Below, one piece after another: positions 26,256 to 34,975 of a DNA stretch of 64,000 nucleotides. The first letter of the stretch is position 1, and every line of letters begins with the position of its first letter. The notes below the pieces were generated by a model, which made no database searches, had not been told where the DNA came from, and worked only from the letters and a program-made list of their open reading frames with translations. The position numbers and the translations under genes are program-made. The stretch comes from Sinomonas sp. ASV486 (GTDB taxonomy: Bacteria; Actinomycetota; Actinomycetes; Actinomycetales; Micrococcaceae). The stretch covers positions 333,259 through 397,258 of the forward strand of contig NZ_JAVFJK010000003.1 of the NCBI RefSeq assembly GCF_030908215.1, read 5' to 3'.

Positions 26256-27337
26256 CCGCGCTCCTCCAGTTCCGCAACCAGTGCATCATGCTTGCTCGGG
26301 AGCACGGAGATCTCCACCATGCCCACATTGCGCCCCGACGAGTGGTCGAGGCGCAGGTCTTCGAGGTTCACCCCGATCTCGCCGATCTCCGTCAGGAGCC
26401 GGGCAATCTGGCCCGGCCTGTCGTCGACGAGGATGCTCATCCATGCGAAGGCCTGCGGCGGGCCGCCGTGCTTGCCCGGGATGCGGGCTACGCCGGCATT
26501 GCCTTCGCTCACGAGCTGGGCCATGTCCAGCCGCGCGCCGGGCGCCGCCGGTGCCTCGAGCGTGCGGATGAGGCGCTCGACGTCGTCGCGGACACCGTAC
26601 AGGTGCTCGACGACCTGAGGCGCGTTCGCACCGAGGATCTGCACCCAGAGGCCCGGATCACTCGCCGCGATCCGCGTCGTGTCGCGCAGGCCGTTGCCCG
26701 CAAGCGCCAGGAGACGCAGGTCGGTTCCCTGCAGGCGGGACGCGAGCAGGGATGACATGACCTGCGGGAGGTGGCTCACGAGCGCCACGGCCTCGTCGTG
26801 CTCTGCGGCGTCGAACTCGATGACGTTGCCGCCGAGGTCCGCGCCGAGCGACTTGGCAAGACGGACGGCGTCATGATCGGCCTCCGGCGGCGCGCAGACC
26901 ACCCACGGCATCGAGGTGAACAGCTCGCCGCGCGCAGCCACGGGGCCGGACTTCTCCCGCCCGGCCATCGGGTGCGTGCCCACGTACCGGGTGAGGTCGG
27001 CGCCCCGCTCGCGCAGTCCGGCCAGGATCGCGCCCTTGACGCTCGCGATGTCGACCACGACGGCGCGTGGCCACCGCTCGAGGGCCCGCGCGACGACGTC
27101 GACCGTCACGTCCGGCGGCGCGGCGACGACGACGAGCTCAGGTTGGACGCCCGGGTTGGCGTCGAGCTCTGCCACCGGCCTACCCGCTCCGATGTCGACG
27201 GCGACCGCTTGGTTGGTGGGCGACGTGTCCTCAAGGAAGACGGGCACGCCGCGGTGCTCGAGCCCCAGGCCGATGCTCGCGCCGAGGAGGCCCGTGCCGA
27301 TCACGACGACCGGGCCGTGCAGGTGCGTTGCGGACAT
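26237..27337 (-). CDS. tyrA: prephenate dehydrogenase
   Basis: TyrA makes 4-hydroxyphenylpyruvate from prephenate with NAD(P)+ for tyrosine synthesis. The 366-residue protein begins with the Rossmann motif VVVIGTGLLGASIGLGLE and has the substrate loop THPMAGREKSG. A helical dimerisation domain and a C-terminal ACT domain follow (AWMSILVDDRPGQIARLLTE); the ACT domain is the usual site for feedback by tyrosine. It overlaps cmk. Its place between rluB and cmk differs from the M. tuberculosis arrangement as I recall it. Confidence 0.95.
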   Translation of the reverse strand: MSATHLHGPVVVIGTGLLGASIGLGLEHRGVPVFLEDTSPTNQAVAVDIGAGRPVAELDANPGVQPELVVVAAPPDVTVDVVARALERWPRAVVVDIASVKGAILAGLRERGADLTRYVGTHPMAGREKSGPVAARGELFTSMPWVVCAPPEADHDAVRLAKSLGADLGGNVIEFDAAEHDEAVALVSHLPQVMSSLLASRLQGTDLRLLALAGNGLRDTTRIAASDPGLWVQILGANAPQVVEHLYGVRDDVERLIRTLEAPAAPGARLDMAQLVSEGNAGVARIPGKHGGPPQAFAWMSILVDDRPGQIARLLTEIGEIGVNLEDLRLDHSSGRNVGMVEISVLPSKHDALVAELEERGWRVLQ

Positions 27338-27364
27338 GTGGATATTCTCCCGGCCTCTCCCGGC

Positions 27365-28396
27365 CTAGAGGCCGACCGCGGCCATGAGGTGGCCGATCTC
27401 CTGCTTGCCGAGCCTGCGGACCGTGCCCTGCTTCTGGTCGCCGAGCCCGATCGGGCCGATCTTGGCGCGCACGAGGCGCTGGACGGGGAACCCGACGGCG
27501 TCGAACATGCGGCGCACGATCCGGTTCTTGCCGGAGTGCAGCACGACCTCGACGAGCACGAAGCCCGGCGTCGAGTCCACAAGGCGGAACGAGTCGACCC
27601 GGGCAATCCCGTCCTCGAGCTCGACACCGTGGCGCAGCTGAGCGCCGATGCCCTGCGGCATGGGGCCGCGGACCTGGACCACATAGGTCTTCGGGATCTC
27701 GTAGGAGGGGTGCGTGAGGCGGTTCGCGAGCTCGCCGTCGTTCGTCAGGAGCAGGAGCCCCTCGGTGTTGGTGTCGAGGCGCCCCACATGGAAGAGGCGC
27801 TCGGGCGTGCCCGGACGCAGGTAGTCCGAGACGCACGGGCGGCCCTCGGGATCATCCATCGTGGAAACCACGCCGCGGGGCTTGTTGAACGCCATGTAGA
27901 CGAGGTGCTCGTTGGTCTGGACGCGTACACCGTCCACGTGGATCACGTCCGTCTCCGGGTTGACCCTGGTGCCGAGCTCGGTGACGACCTCTCCGTTGAC
28001 CTCAACGCGGCCCTCGGCAATGAACTCCTCGCACACCCGGCGCGAGGCTACGCCCGCGTTGGCCATGACCTTCTGCAGGCGGATGCCGTCCTCTGCCATC
28101 TCGGCGCGGGTGCGGGGCTCGTGCTTGGGCAGGGGCGCCGGGGACTTGCGGGGGGCTGCGTCCTTGCGGACCGGCCCCAGATTGCGCCCGAAGCGCTCAT
28201 TCGCAAACGGCGCCGCGCCTGACCCCTTGGCGAAGGGTCGTTCGCCGCGCTTGTGCTGCGATGCCTTCGGGGCGCCCTTTGCGCCGCCGCGAGCGGCGCC
28301 TCCGCGACCTCCTCCGCCGTATGAGTTGTTGCTGTTGTTCCCCCTGTTGGGGGTGCCCCCGTTGCGTGGTGAACCCTGGCGTCCCGCCTGTGCCAT
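27365..28396 (-). CDS. rluB: 23S rRNA pseudouridine synthase, RluB/RsuA family
   Basis: This 343-residue enzyme isomerises a uridine in rRNA. It has an N-terminal S4 RNA-binding domain (IRLQKVMANAGVASRRVCEE) and a catalytic domain with GRLDTNTEGLLLLTNDG, whose Asp is the nucleophile. Before S4 is a basic, Gly/Asn-rich tail of about 100 residues that probably binds RNA non-specifically. ATG 28396 was chosen over the longer frame to 28465 because protein-like composition starts there. The gene heads the rluB-tyrA-cmk-der run and is separated from scpB by the HNH gene on the other strand. Confidence 0.92.
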   Translation of the reverse strand: MAQAGRQGSPRNGGTPNRGNNSNNSYGGGGRGGAARGGAKGAPKASQHKRGERPFAKGSGAAPFANERFGRNLGPVRKDAAPRKSPAPLPKHEPRTRAEMAEDGIRLQKVMANAGVASRRVCEEFIAEGRVEVNGEVVTELGTRVNPETDVIHVDGVRVQTNEHLVYMAFNKPRGVVSTMDDPEGRPCVSDYLRPGTPERLFHVGRLDTNTEGLLLLTNDGELANRLTHPSYEIPKTYVVQVRGPMPQGIGAQLRHGVELEDGIARVDSFRLVDSTPGFVLVEVVLHSGKNRIVRRMFDAVGFPVQRLVRAKIGPIGLGDQKQGTVRRLGKQEIGHLMAAVGL

Positions 28397-28557
28397 AACC
28401 AATGCCTCTGCAGTATGAAGCAGCCCTTTCGGGTGCGTGTTTGAAGTGGTGGGGCGAATGCCCACCCTCTAGGATAGCCGATCCTCGCGAGGCCCCGGCA
28501 CGCGGCTCGAATCAGCGGGCATCTGAAACCTTTCTCTTCGATGATTCACTTCATAAT

Positions 28558-28577
28558 TCGAAGATATGTTCTATACT
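28558..28577 (+). promoter_or_regulatory. LexA-like SOS box overlapping a promoter -10 (TATACT)
   Basis: TCGAAGATATGTTCTA at 28558-28573 differs by only a few bases from the actinobacterial SOS box TCGAAC-N4-GTTCGA. It overlaps the -10 hexamer TATACT at 28572-28577. Transcription would begin at or next to ATG 28584, giving a leaderless message. LexA bound here would block the promoter, so the HNH gene should be induced by DNA damage. Confidence 0.65.
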
Positions 28578-28583
28578 GGGATC

Positions 28584-30395
28584 ATGAGCGAGTGGTTGCA
28601 AGGAAAATGGTCACGGGGGGACGAGTACTTGGACGAGTACGCCCTGCTCGCGACCCATTTCTCGGCCTCCACGGACTCGTCCGAATGGGGCATCGTCGAT
28701 GCGGATGGCCTGGATGGGGACGCCTTCGACGCCGGGTGGTGGGACCGGAACGCTGAAGCCTTGGAAGAGCGGCAGGATGAGCAGGACGACGCAGAGCTGT
28801 GGGAGATCGCCGAGTCGTGGAGGGTCACCGAGGCGAAGGGCCAGGAGCCGGAATCCGCCCCCGCCGATCGTCGTGACGCGTTGGAGTATGCCGCTCTCCT
28901 CGTGCGGGCGCTGGAACGGTCCGAGGCAGCACAGGCCCGCCTCGATGCGGGTCGCATCTGGATCATGGCTGAACTCGTGAAGGCCGAGGGAGGCGCCGAT
29001 CCCGACCTGATGACGCGACTCGAGGCTCCAGGGCTGGCCGCCTCGGAGGTCGCCGCTGCGCTGCGCATCCCACAGCGCACCGCGAGGGCGCGGATCGAGG
29101 AAGCACGGGCACTCACCGATCGGGCTATGGCGCCGGTGCTCGAGGGAATGAGGCAGGGACGCTTGAACCGGCAGCGGGCAGCGATTGCGGTCGATGCCGC
29201 AGTACCCGTGCCTGCCGGGCGACTTGCAGACTTCGCGGCGGCCGCAGCCGAGATCGCCGCGCCGACGGATCCGCAGCGCACCCCCACCCCGGGAGCACTG
29301 GGCCGGCGACTACGCCGCCTCGCCGAGGACTACGCGACGGAGCCCCTCGCCGTGCGGAAGTCCAAAGCCGTCGCCGGGCGACGGGTTGATGTCAGCCCAG
29401 TCGGGGACGGCATGTGCTGCATCACGGCCCTGCTGCCCTTGGAAGACGGTGCGTTGATCGACACCCGGTTGGGTGCGATCGCGCGCTCCCTCCACGGCCC
29501 GAACGAGCACCGCACTTTCAACCAGCTCCGCGCTGACGCCTTCCGCGACCTCGTCCTTGGCTCCGCTTCCCTTGGGATGGGTCCCGTTGGGATGGGTCAC
29601 CTTGCCACCGGCCCGCTCGGCACTGACCAGCCCGGCGCTGGGCGCGGTGAGTGGCCAGCGCCCGGGGCACGCGCTGCGGGGCCGGATGCTGGGGGCACCG
29701 AGGGGCCCGGCCTTGGTGGGGCGGGCGTTGAAGGCCCGGGTGCTGCGGACACTCGGTGGCCGCAAGCTCCTCTGGGCGGCGTGCGCATGCAACTGGTCCT
29801 CACCGCCGCCGAAGCAACCGTGAACGGAACGAGCGACGCACCCGGTGAAATCCTGGGCTACGGCCCGATCGACGCGGAAACGACAAAGAGGCTCGCGGCG
29901 CAGACCACCTCCTGGTCGAGGATGGTGGTCGGGGCGAAGGACGGTGCGCCGCTGTCGATCGGCCGGATCAGCTACGCACCGACGGCATCTATGCGCCGGT
30001 TCCTGGCCCTCCGCGACGCCACCTGTCGGTTCCCGGGGTGCGACAAACCCGCAGCGGCCACCGAAGCCGACCACACCGTGGAATGGCAGCATGGCGGCAA
30101 CACGGACGTCGCGAACCTTGCGCTCCTCTGTCCGGAACATCATCGTCTCAAGAGCCTCGGCTACTGGACCGCGCGCCACCTCGCCACCGACACTGCCACC
30201 GATGTCACCACGCTCGACGACGCATCCGCCGCGGGCGTAGCGCCGGCGGTAGAACTCAGGACAGGATCAGCGTCCGAGCTCGGCGCAGGATCGGAGCCCG
30301 TGCCGGCGAGACCGCCCGGGACGCTCGAATGGAGGGCGCCCTCCGGCCGCACATACATCACCTACCCGCGCAGTGAGGACCCGCCGCCTTTCTAA
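28584..30395 (+). CDS. DUF222/13E12-type HNH endonuclease
   Basis: A 603-residue protein has an N-terminal DUF222 region (about 90-310) and a C-terminal HNH nuclease domain. The latter shows CRFPGCDKPAAATEADHTVE, then GGNTDVANLALLCPEHHRLK with zinc-binding Cys and catalytic His residues. A Gly/Ala/Pro-rich stretch of about 60 residues separates the two parts. Such genes are numerous and mobile in actinobacteria, and several in mycobacteria are under LexA control. I use ATG 28584 because the promoter -10 overlaps the earlier ATG at 28566. It is inserted in the opposite direction inside the conserved scpB-rluB junction. Biological role unknown; it may be a homing-type or DNA-damage nuclease. 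Confidence 0.85.
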   Translation: MSEWLQGKWSRGDEYLDEYALLATHFSASTDSSEWGIVDADGLDGDAFDAGWWDRNAEALEERQDEQDDAELWEIAESWRVTEAKGQEPESAPADRRDALEYAALLVRALERSEAAQARLDAGRIWIMAELVKAEGGADPDLMTRLEAPGLAASEVAAALRIPQRTARARIEEARALTDRAMAPVLEGMRQGRLNRQRAAIAVDAAVPVPAGRLADFAAAAAEIAAPTDPQRTPTPGALGRRLRRLAEDYATEPLAVRKSKAVAGRRVDVSPVGDGMCCITALLPLEDGALIDTRLGAIARSLHGPNEHRTFNQLRADAFRDLVLGSASLGMGPVGMGHLATGPLGTDQPGAGRGEWPAPGARAAGPDAGGTEGPGLGGAGVEGPGAADTRWPQAPLGGVRMQLVLTAAEATVNGTSDAPGEILGYGPIDAETTKRLAAQTTSWSRMVVGAKDGAPLSIGRISYAPTASMRRFLALRDATCRFPGCDKPAAATEADHTVEWQHGGNTDVANLALLCPEHHRLKSLGYWTARHLATDTATDVTTLDDASAAGVAPAVELRTGSASELGAGSEPVPARPPGTLEWRAPSGRTYITYPRSEDPPPF

Positions 30396-30427
30396 ACGCC
30401 TTTCCGACTTTCTAAACGCCTTTCCGA
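30388..30427. repeat. perfect 20-base tandem duplication over the HNH stop codon
   Basis: The unit CTTTCTAAACGCCTTTCCGA occurs twice without a gap. The first copy contains the TAA stop of the HNH gene. It looks like a recent slippage event. Confidence 0.9.
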
Positions 30428-30503
30428 CGAGGACCGTGCTCAGCGCTGGAGCCTAGGAGACCAATGCCCGCACCCATTGAGGCGGTCTGGCTGCGCGCCA
30501 CGA

Positions 30504-30581
30504 GCACGAGGCACGACCGCGCGACGCGTGCACAAGGCACGACCGCGCGACCCGAGCACGAGACACCACCGCGCGACGCGA
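30504..30581. repeat. three 26-base imperfect tandem repeats
   Basis: Three units beginning GCACGAGGCACGACCGCGCG, GCACAAGGCACGACCGCGCG and GCACGAGACACCACCGCGCG follow each other between the converging HNH and scpB genes. No coding sense is seen. With the 20-base duplication next to it, this marks the right border of the HNH insertion. Confidence 0.85.
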
Positions 30582-30584
30582 AGG

Positions 30585-31139
30585 CTAGTACGCGCCGTCG
30601 ATCGCCTCGAGCTCGTCGAGGCCCGGAAGGTGCGGCGAAAGCCGCGGCAAGTCTTCTGCAGATCCGATTCCGAGGCGTTCCAGGAAGTACGACGTCGTCT
30701 GGTACAGAATGGCCCCCGACTCCGGGTCGTTGCCCACATCCTCAATGAGGCCACGGGTCACGAGGGTCTTGACCACCGAGTCGACGTTGACACCGCGGAT
30801 CGCGGCAACGCGCGATCGGGCCACGGGCTGGCGGTACGCAATGACAGCCAGAGTCTCGAGCGCAGCCTGGGTGAGACGCGCGGTCTGACCTTCGAGGACG
30901 TACTTCGAGACGATGTCGGCGAACTCGGGGCGAGAGTAGAAGCGCCACCCTCCTGCCACCGCACGCAGCTCGAAGCCCCTTCCCTGCGCGGCATACTCAG
31001 CCGCGAGGGCAGCCAGGGCATGCTCAACCTCGGGCTGGGGAACTTCGAGCGTCGCTGCCAGCTCGGCTGCGCTCACGGGCTCGTCGACGACCATGAGGAC
31101 TGCTTCGAGGGCCGCGCCGATGCCACCGTCAGCTTGCAT
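30585..31139 (-). CDS. scpB: segregation and condensation protein ScpB
   Basis: ScpB is the winged-helix partner of ScpA in the SMC condensin complex that compacts and segregates the chromosome. The 184-residue protein starts at ATG 31139 (MQADGGIGAALEAVLMVVDE) inside the last codons of scpA, an 11-base overlap. The typical LTQAALETLAVIAYRQPVAR and IRGVNVDSVVKTLVTRGLI are present. The frame is open further upstream, but that part shadows scpA. It belongs to a parA-scpA-scpB operon. Confidence 0.95.
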   Translation of the reverse strand: MQADGGIGAALEAVLMVVDEPVSAAELAATLEVPQPEVEHALAALAAEYAAQGRGFELRAVAGGWRFYSRPEFADIVSKYVLEGQTARLTQAALETLAVIAYRQPVARSRVAAIRGVNVDSVVKTLVTRGLIEDVGNDPESGAILYQTTSYFLERLGIGSAEDLPRLSPHLPGLDELEAIDGAY

Positions 31140-32142
31140 GCTGTTCCTCCCTGTCGCCGATGATGTCCTTGGCCTCTTCCGCACTCTCTCCCGCGGTATC
31201 TTCCCCAGGCACCGACTCCGCGAGCCCTGACGGCGGTGGCGCCCCACCGTCGTCGTACTCCTCGCTCAGGTGCTCCGACGACCATTCCTCCCCCGCCGTC
31301 CAGCGCACGCTGAGCTCGGCGAGGGGGCCAGCCTGTTCGAACGCGACCGCGCGGTCGCGGAACAGCTCGAGCAGGGCGAGGAAGCGGGCCACGACCACGA
31401 GCCGCGATTCGGCGTCAGACGTCAGCGAGCGGAAACTCAGCGGGCCGGACGCCTGAAGCCTGAATCCGAGGAGCTCTGCCTGCTCGCGCACGCTCACGGG
31501 CGATGCGTGGAGATGGTCGATCCCCACCTCGGTGGGCGGGGCCTCCTTCGGGGCGAACGCCTTGGCGGCGAGGTCAGCGAACTCCGCGGGGGTGTGCCGC
31601 CAGACGAGTTCGGGCAGGAGTGCGGCAAAGCCCGCTTCCAGCGTCACCGACCGCGGGAAGCGGCGCGACTCCGCATCGAGGGTCTCGGCGAAGATGCCCG
31701 CGATCTCCTTGAAGGCCTTGTACTGCAGGAGTCGCGCGAACAGGAGGTCACGGGCCTCGAGACGGGCCACGTCCTCTTCGTCTTCGACCTCGCCCTGCGG
31801 CAGGAGGCGGGCGGCCTTGAGGTCGAGCAGGGTTGCGGCGATGACGAGGAATTCGCTTGCCTCGTCAAGGGCCCAGTCTTCACCTTTGGCCCGGAGCGCG
31901 TGGGAGTACGCGATGAAGTCGTCCGTGACCGTGGCCAGCGCGAGTTCGGTGATATCGAGCCGGTGCTTCGCGATGAGCCCGAGCAGCAGGTCGAAAGGAC
32001 CCGTGAAGTTTGCCAGATGGACCTCGAAGCCGGCTGCGTTTTGCCCCGCGGTAGCCAACGCTGCGGCAGTCGACCCCGCGACGATCGGCTGAACCGCAGC
32101 GGTCTCAGCCGCCTGGGCCGGCTGAATGTCAGGGAGCTCCAC
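31129..32142 (-). CDS. scpA: segregation and condensation protein ScpA (kleisin)
   Basis: ScpA is the kleisin that bridges the SMC heads. The 337-residue protein has the N-terminal kleisin region FEVHLANFTGPFDLLLGLIA, the LDITELALATVTDDFIAY helix and a C-terminal winged helix, followed by an acidic tail of about 60 residues. GTG 32142 is used, 14 bases inside the end of parA. About 35 residues precede the conserved region. Earlier codons in this frame overlap parA and are not protein-like. Confidence 0.93.
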   Translation of the reverse strand: MELPDIQPAQAAETAAVQPIVAGSTAAALATAGQNAAGFEVHLANFTGPFDLLLGLIAKHRLDITELALATVTDDFIAYSHALRAKGEDWALDEASEFLVIAATLLDLKAARLLPQGEVEDEEDVARLEARDLLFARLLQYKAFKEIAGIFAETLDAESRRFPRSVTLEAGFAALLPELVWRHTPAEFADLAAKAFAPKEAPPTEVGIDHLHASPVSVREQAELLGFRLQASGPLSFRSLTSDAESRLVVVARFLALLELFRDRAVAFEQAGPLAELSVRWTAGEEWSSEHLSEEYDDGGAPPPSGLAESVPGEDTAGESAEEAKDIIGDREEQHAS

Positions 32143-33052
32143 CGCGGGCCACGAGCTCGCGGGCCAGGCTGCGGTATGCCTCGGCGCCCGGGTGGTTCGA
32201 TGCGTAGCGCGTGATGGGCTCGGCGGCCACGGTCGCGTCAGCGAACTTGATGGTGCGCTTGATGACCGTCTCGAAGACCTTGTCGCCAAACGCCTCGACG
32301 AGGCGGGCCAGGACTTCTCGGCTGTGAAGCGTGCGTGCGTCGTACATCGTGGCCAGGACGCCATCCACCGTCAGGCGCGGGTTGAGACGATCCTGGACCT
32401 TCTCGATGGTCTCGACCAGGAGTGCGACGGCACGCAGCGCGAAGAACTCGCAGATAAGGGGGATGATCACGCCGTGCGCCGCGGTCAGCGCGTTGACCGT
32501 GAGGAGGCCGAGGGAGGGCTGGCAGTCGATGAGGATGACGTCGTAGTCGTCCTCGACGGTTCGGAGCGAGCTCGCAAGGACCTGTTCGCGGGCCACCTCA
32601 TTCACGAGCTGGACCTCGGCCGCCGACAGATCGATGTTGGCCGGGAGGAGGTCGACATTCGGCTCGTCCGTGTGGCGGATGGCCTCATGGACGTCGACGT
32701 GGCGGTCCATCATGACGTTGTAGACGGTCGTATCTAGCTCATGGGGGTTGATGCCGAAGCCCGCCGAGGCGGCACCCTGCGGGTCGAAATCGACGAGCAG
32801 GACCTTGCGGCCGTACTCGGCGAGCGCGGCCGCCAGATTGATGGCCGATGTGGTCTTCCCGACGCCGCCCTTCTGATTGACCATCGCGATGATGCGGGCC
32901 GGGCCATGGGACTCCAGAGGCGCTGGCTCCGGGAAGTCCCGCAGGGGTCGGCCGGTGGGGCCGAGCTCAACGCCGTCCTGTCCCTCGTCAAGGGTGTCGG
33001 AGATGCCGTCCAGAGTCGCTGCGCTTTGCTCTGTGCTCACGTATCCATCCAC
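32129..33052 (-). CDS. parA: ParA/Soj-family ATPase linked to scpAB
   Basis: A 307-residue MinD/ParA ATPase has the deviant Walker A IAMVNQKGGVGKTTSAINLA, switch I DFDPQGAASAGFG and Walker B DVILIDCQPSLG. About 50 N-terminal residues before the P-loop are acidic and variable. No parB lies next to it. This second ParA, joined to scpA and scpB, is a conserved actinobacterial arrangement and is distinct from the ParA near the replication origin. It probably helps position or load chromosome organisation factors. Confidence 0.93.
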   Translation of the reverse strand: MDGYVSTEQSAATLDGISDTLDEGQDGVELGPTGRPLRDFPEPAPLESHGPARIIAMVNQKGGVGKTTSAINLAAALAEYGRKVLLVDFDPQGAASAGFGINPHELDTTVYNVMMDRHVDVHEAIRHTDEPNVDLLPANIDLSAAEVQLVNEVAREQVLASSLRTVEDDYDVILIDCQPSLGLLTVNALTAAHGVIIPLICEFFALRAVALLVETIEKVQDRLNPRLTVDGVLATMYDARTLHSREVLARLVEAFGDKVFETVIKRTIKFADATVAAEPITRYASNHPGAEAYRSLARELVARGGAP

Positions 33053-33277
33053 ACTTTCGATTCGTTAGCGGCGTTTGGCATGCCTGCAGCCTCCTTGACA
33101 CCACAGCCTACACACGGGCGACACGGACCATGCGGACCTTGACAAGTGCCCCACCGGCGCGCCTTACCCTCAAGTTGAACTTCAAGGTTGGTCTCTTCTC
33201 GCCGTCCCGGACGCGCCTGAAGGTCACCTCCCGAGGCTCATTGTGCGGACAATGACCTACGGGAGATGACCTCCAGA

Positions 33278-33333
33278 AGGATCTGGATTCCGGACCCGGA
33301 TCTGGGTTTCAGACCCGGATGCGGGTTTCAGAC
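33278..33333. repeat. three 18-19 base tandem repeats downstream of dctA
   Basis: AGGATCTGGATTCCGGAC, CCGGATCTGGGTTTCAGAC and CCGGATGCGGGTTTCAGAC follow one another just after the dctA stop. They may be a degenerate minisatellite. Otherwise the 290 bases between parA and dctA hold nothing that I recognise. Confidence 0.8.
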
Positions 33334-33339
33334 TGCTGC

Positions 33340-34749
33340 TCAGACGCGGCTGAGCTCCTCGCCGGCAGGGCCGGGCGTCGCCGCCGCACTCGGTCCCGTG
33401 AGGCTCTCGTCCTCGGACGCGCCGCCGTGGCCGTGGCCCGCGAGCATCGTGGTCTCGTCGAACGGCCGGCGGCCGCCGAGGACGTCGCCCACGCGGTCGC
33501 GGTCGATCTCCTTGGTCCACGTGCCCATGAGCACGGTCGCCACCGCGTTGCCGGTGAAGTTCGTCAGCGCGCGGGCCTCGGACATGAAGCGGTCGATGCC
33601 CACGATGAAGGACACGCCGCCCACAAGCTGCGGGGCGTGGGCCTGCAGGCCGCCGGCGAGGGTAGCGAGACCGGCGCCGGAGACGCCCGCCGCACCCTTC
33701 GAGGCGATGATCATGAACACGAGGAGCCCGATCTGCTCGCCGAGGGCGAGAGGCTGGCCCATGGCGGAAGCGATGAACAGGGAGGCCATCGTCAGGTAGA
33801 TCGCGGTGCCGTCGAGGTTGAACGAGTAGCCGGTCGGGACCGTCACGCCGACCACCGGCTTCGACACACCGAGGTGCTCCATCTTGGCGATGAGGCGAGG
33901 AAGGGCGGCCTCGGACGAGGACGTCGACACGATGATGAGGTACTCGCGGCCCAGGTACTTCATGAGCTTGAAGATGTTCACGCCCGAAACAACCTTCAGG
34001 ATCGTGCCGAGAACAACGACGACGAACAGGATGCACGTGATGTAGAACGCGATCATGAGCGTCAGAAGGCTCAGGACGGCCTTCCAGCCGGTAGCGCCCA
34101 CCACAGCGGCGATGGCACCGAAGGCGCCGATCGGCGCGAGCCACATGACCATGATGAGGATGCGGAACACGAGCACCTGCGCCTGTCGGATGAACTCGAG
34201 CAGCATCGCGCCGGTCTTGCCCATGCGCTGGAGCGCGAAGCCGACAAGGAGCGCCACGAACAGCGTCTGGAGGATCTGGCCCGACGTGAGCGAGGACAGC
34301 AGCGTGTTCGGGATGATGCCCAGGAGGAAGTTCGTCGTGTCAGCAGACTCGGTCGCCTTGTAGGTTGCGTCCTTGAGGTTCAGGCCTTCACCGGGATGGA
34401 CCACGTTGCCCACCACGAGACCGATCGCGAGGGCGAACGTGCTCATGACCATGAAGTACACCAGGGCCAGGCCGCCGACCTTGCCCACCGTCGTCGCCTT
34501 GGCGATCGAGCCGATGCCGAGCACGATCGTGCAGAAGATGACCGGCGCGATCATCATCTTGATGAGGGCCACGAAGCCGTCGCCGAGCGGCTTGAGGTTC
34601 GCGGCGAGTCCGTCCTTGCCGGGGAAGACGAGGCCGACGACGACGCCGAGGACCACGGCGACGATGACGGCGATGTAGAGCCAATGCGTGCGGTCGGCCG
34701 GCTTCTTCTTGACCGGTGACGCGTCCGGTGCCGTTGGCGACAGTGCCAC
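33340..34749 (-). CDS. dctA: C4-dicarboxylate/proton or sodium symporter
   Basis: A 469-residue member of the dicarboxylate/amino acid:cation symporter family has about eight membrane segments and two re-entrant loops. The signature [19 protein letters not shown] and the GYSFNLDGTAIYLT region mark the substrate and cation sites. It imports succinate, fumarate or malate. It is divergent from a CitA/DcuS-type sensor kinase and its regulator across 226 bases that contain direct repeats, a common arrangement for inducible dicarboxylate uptake. The N and C termini carry disordered tails. Confidence 0.92.
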   Translation of the reverse strand: MALSPTAPDASPVKKKPADRTHWLYIAVIVAVVLGVVVGLVFPGKDGLAANLKPLGDGFVALIKMMIAPVIFCTIVLGIGSIAKATTVGKVGGLALVYFMVMSTFALAIGLVVGNVVHPGEGLNLKDATYKATESADTTNFLLGIIPNTLLSSLTSGQILQTLFVALLVGFALQRMGKTGAMLLEFIRQAQVLVFRILIMVMWLAPIGAFGAIAAVVGATGWKAVLSLLTLMIAFYITCILFVVVVLGTILKVVSGVNIFKLMKYLGREYLIIVSTSSSEAALPRLIAKMEHLGVSKPVVGVTVPTGYSFNLDGTAIYLTMASLFIASAMGQPLALGEQIGLLVFMIIASKGAAGVSGAGLATLAGGLQAHAPQLVGGVSFIVGIDRFMSEARALTNFTGNAVATVLMGTWTKEIDRDRVGDVLGGRRPFDETTMLAGHGHGGASEDESLTGPSAAATPGPAGEELSRV

Positions 34750-34871
34750 GGGGTGCTCCTAGGGTAGGTTCGGTGACTTGATACCTTGACGGTTGACCCC
34801 TGTGGGCCAGAACACGGTCCACTCTGGTCGATGCTGTGACAGACCTCACCGTTGCGGTCATATTGGTCACA

Positions 34872-34925
34872 GCCGTTCGATCCAGATTGGTCCAACGCCG
34901 TTCGATCCAGTGCAGTCCGATCCAA
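34872..34925. promoter_or_regulatory. direct repeats, probable response-regulator sites for dctA
   Basis: GCCGTTCGATCCAG occurs at 34872-34885 and exactly again at 34897-34910, a 25-base step. A weaker GCAGTCCGATCCAA follows at 34912-34925. They lie in the shared control region of dctA and the two-component genes. Citrate/C4-dicarboxylate regulators bind such direct repeats, so these are likely sites of the neighbouring regulator. Confidence 0.5.
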
Positions 34926-34975
34926 AGCAGGGCGAACGACACCGCTGCGTCAACCACGAGGAGGTCAGAGATCCG

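Noticed and set aside
30464..31163. Plus-strand frames over scpB and its downstream repeats
   Set aside because: They read through the 26-base array and the antisense of scpB and have no domain.
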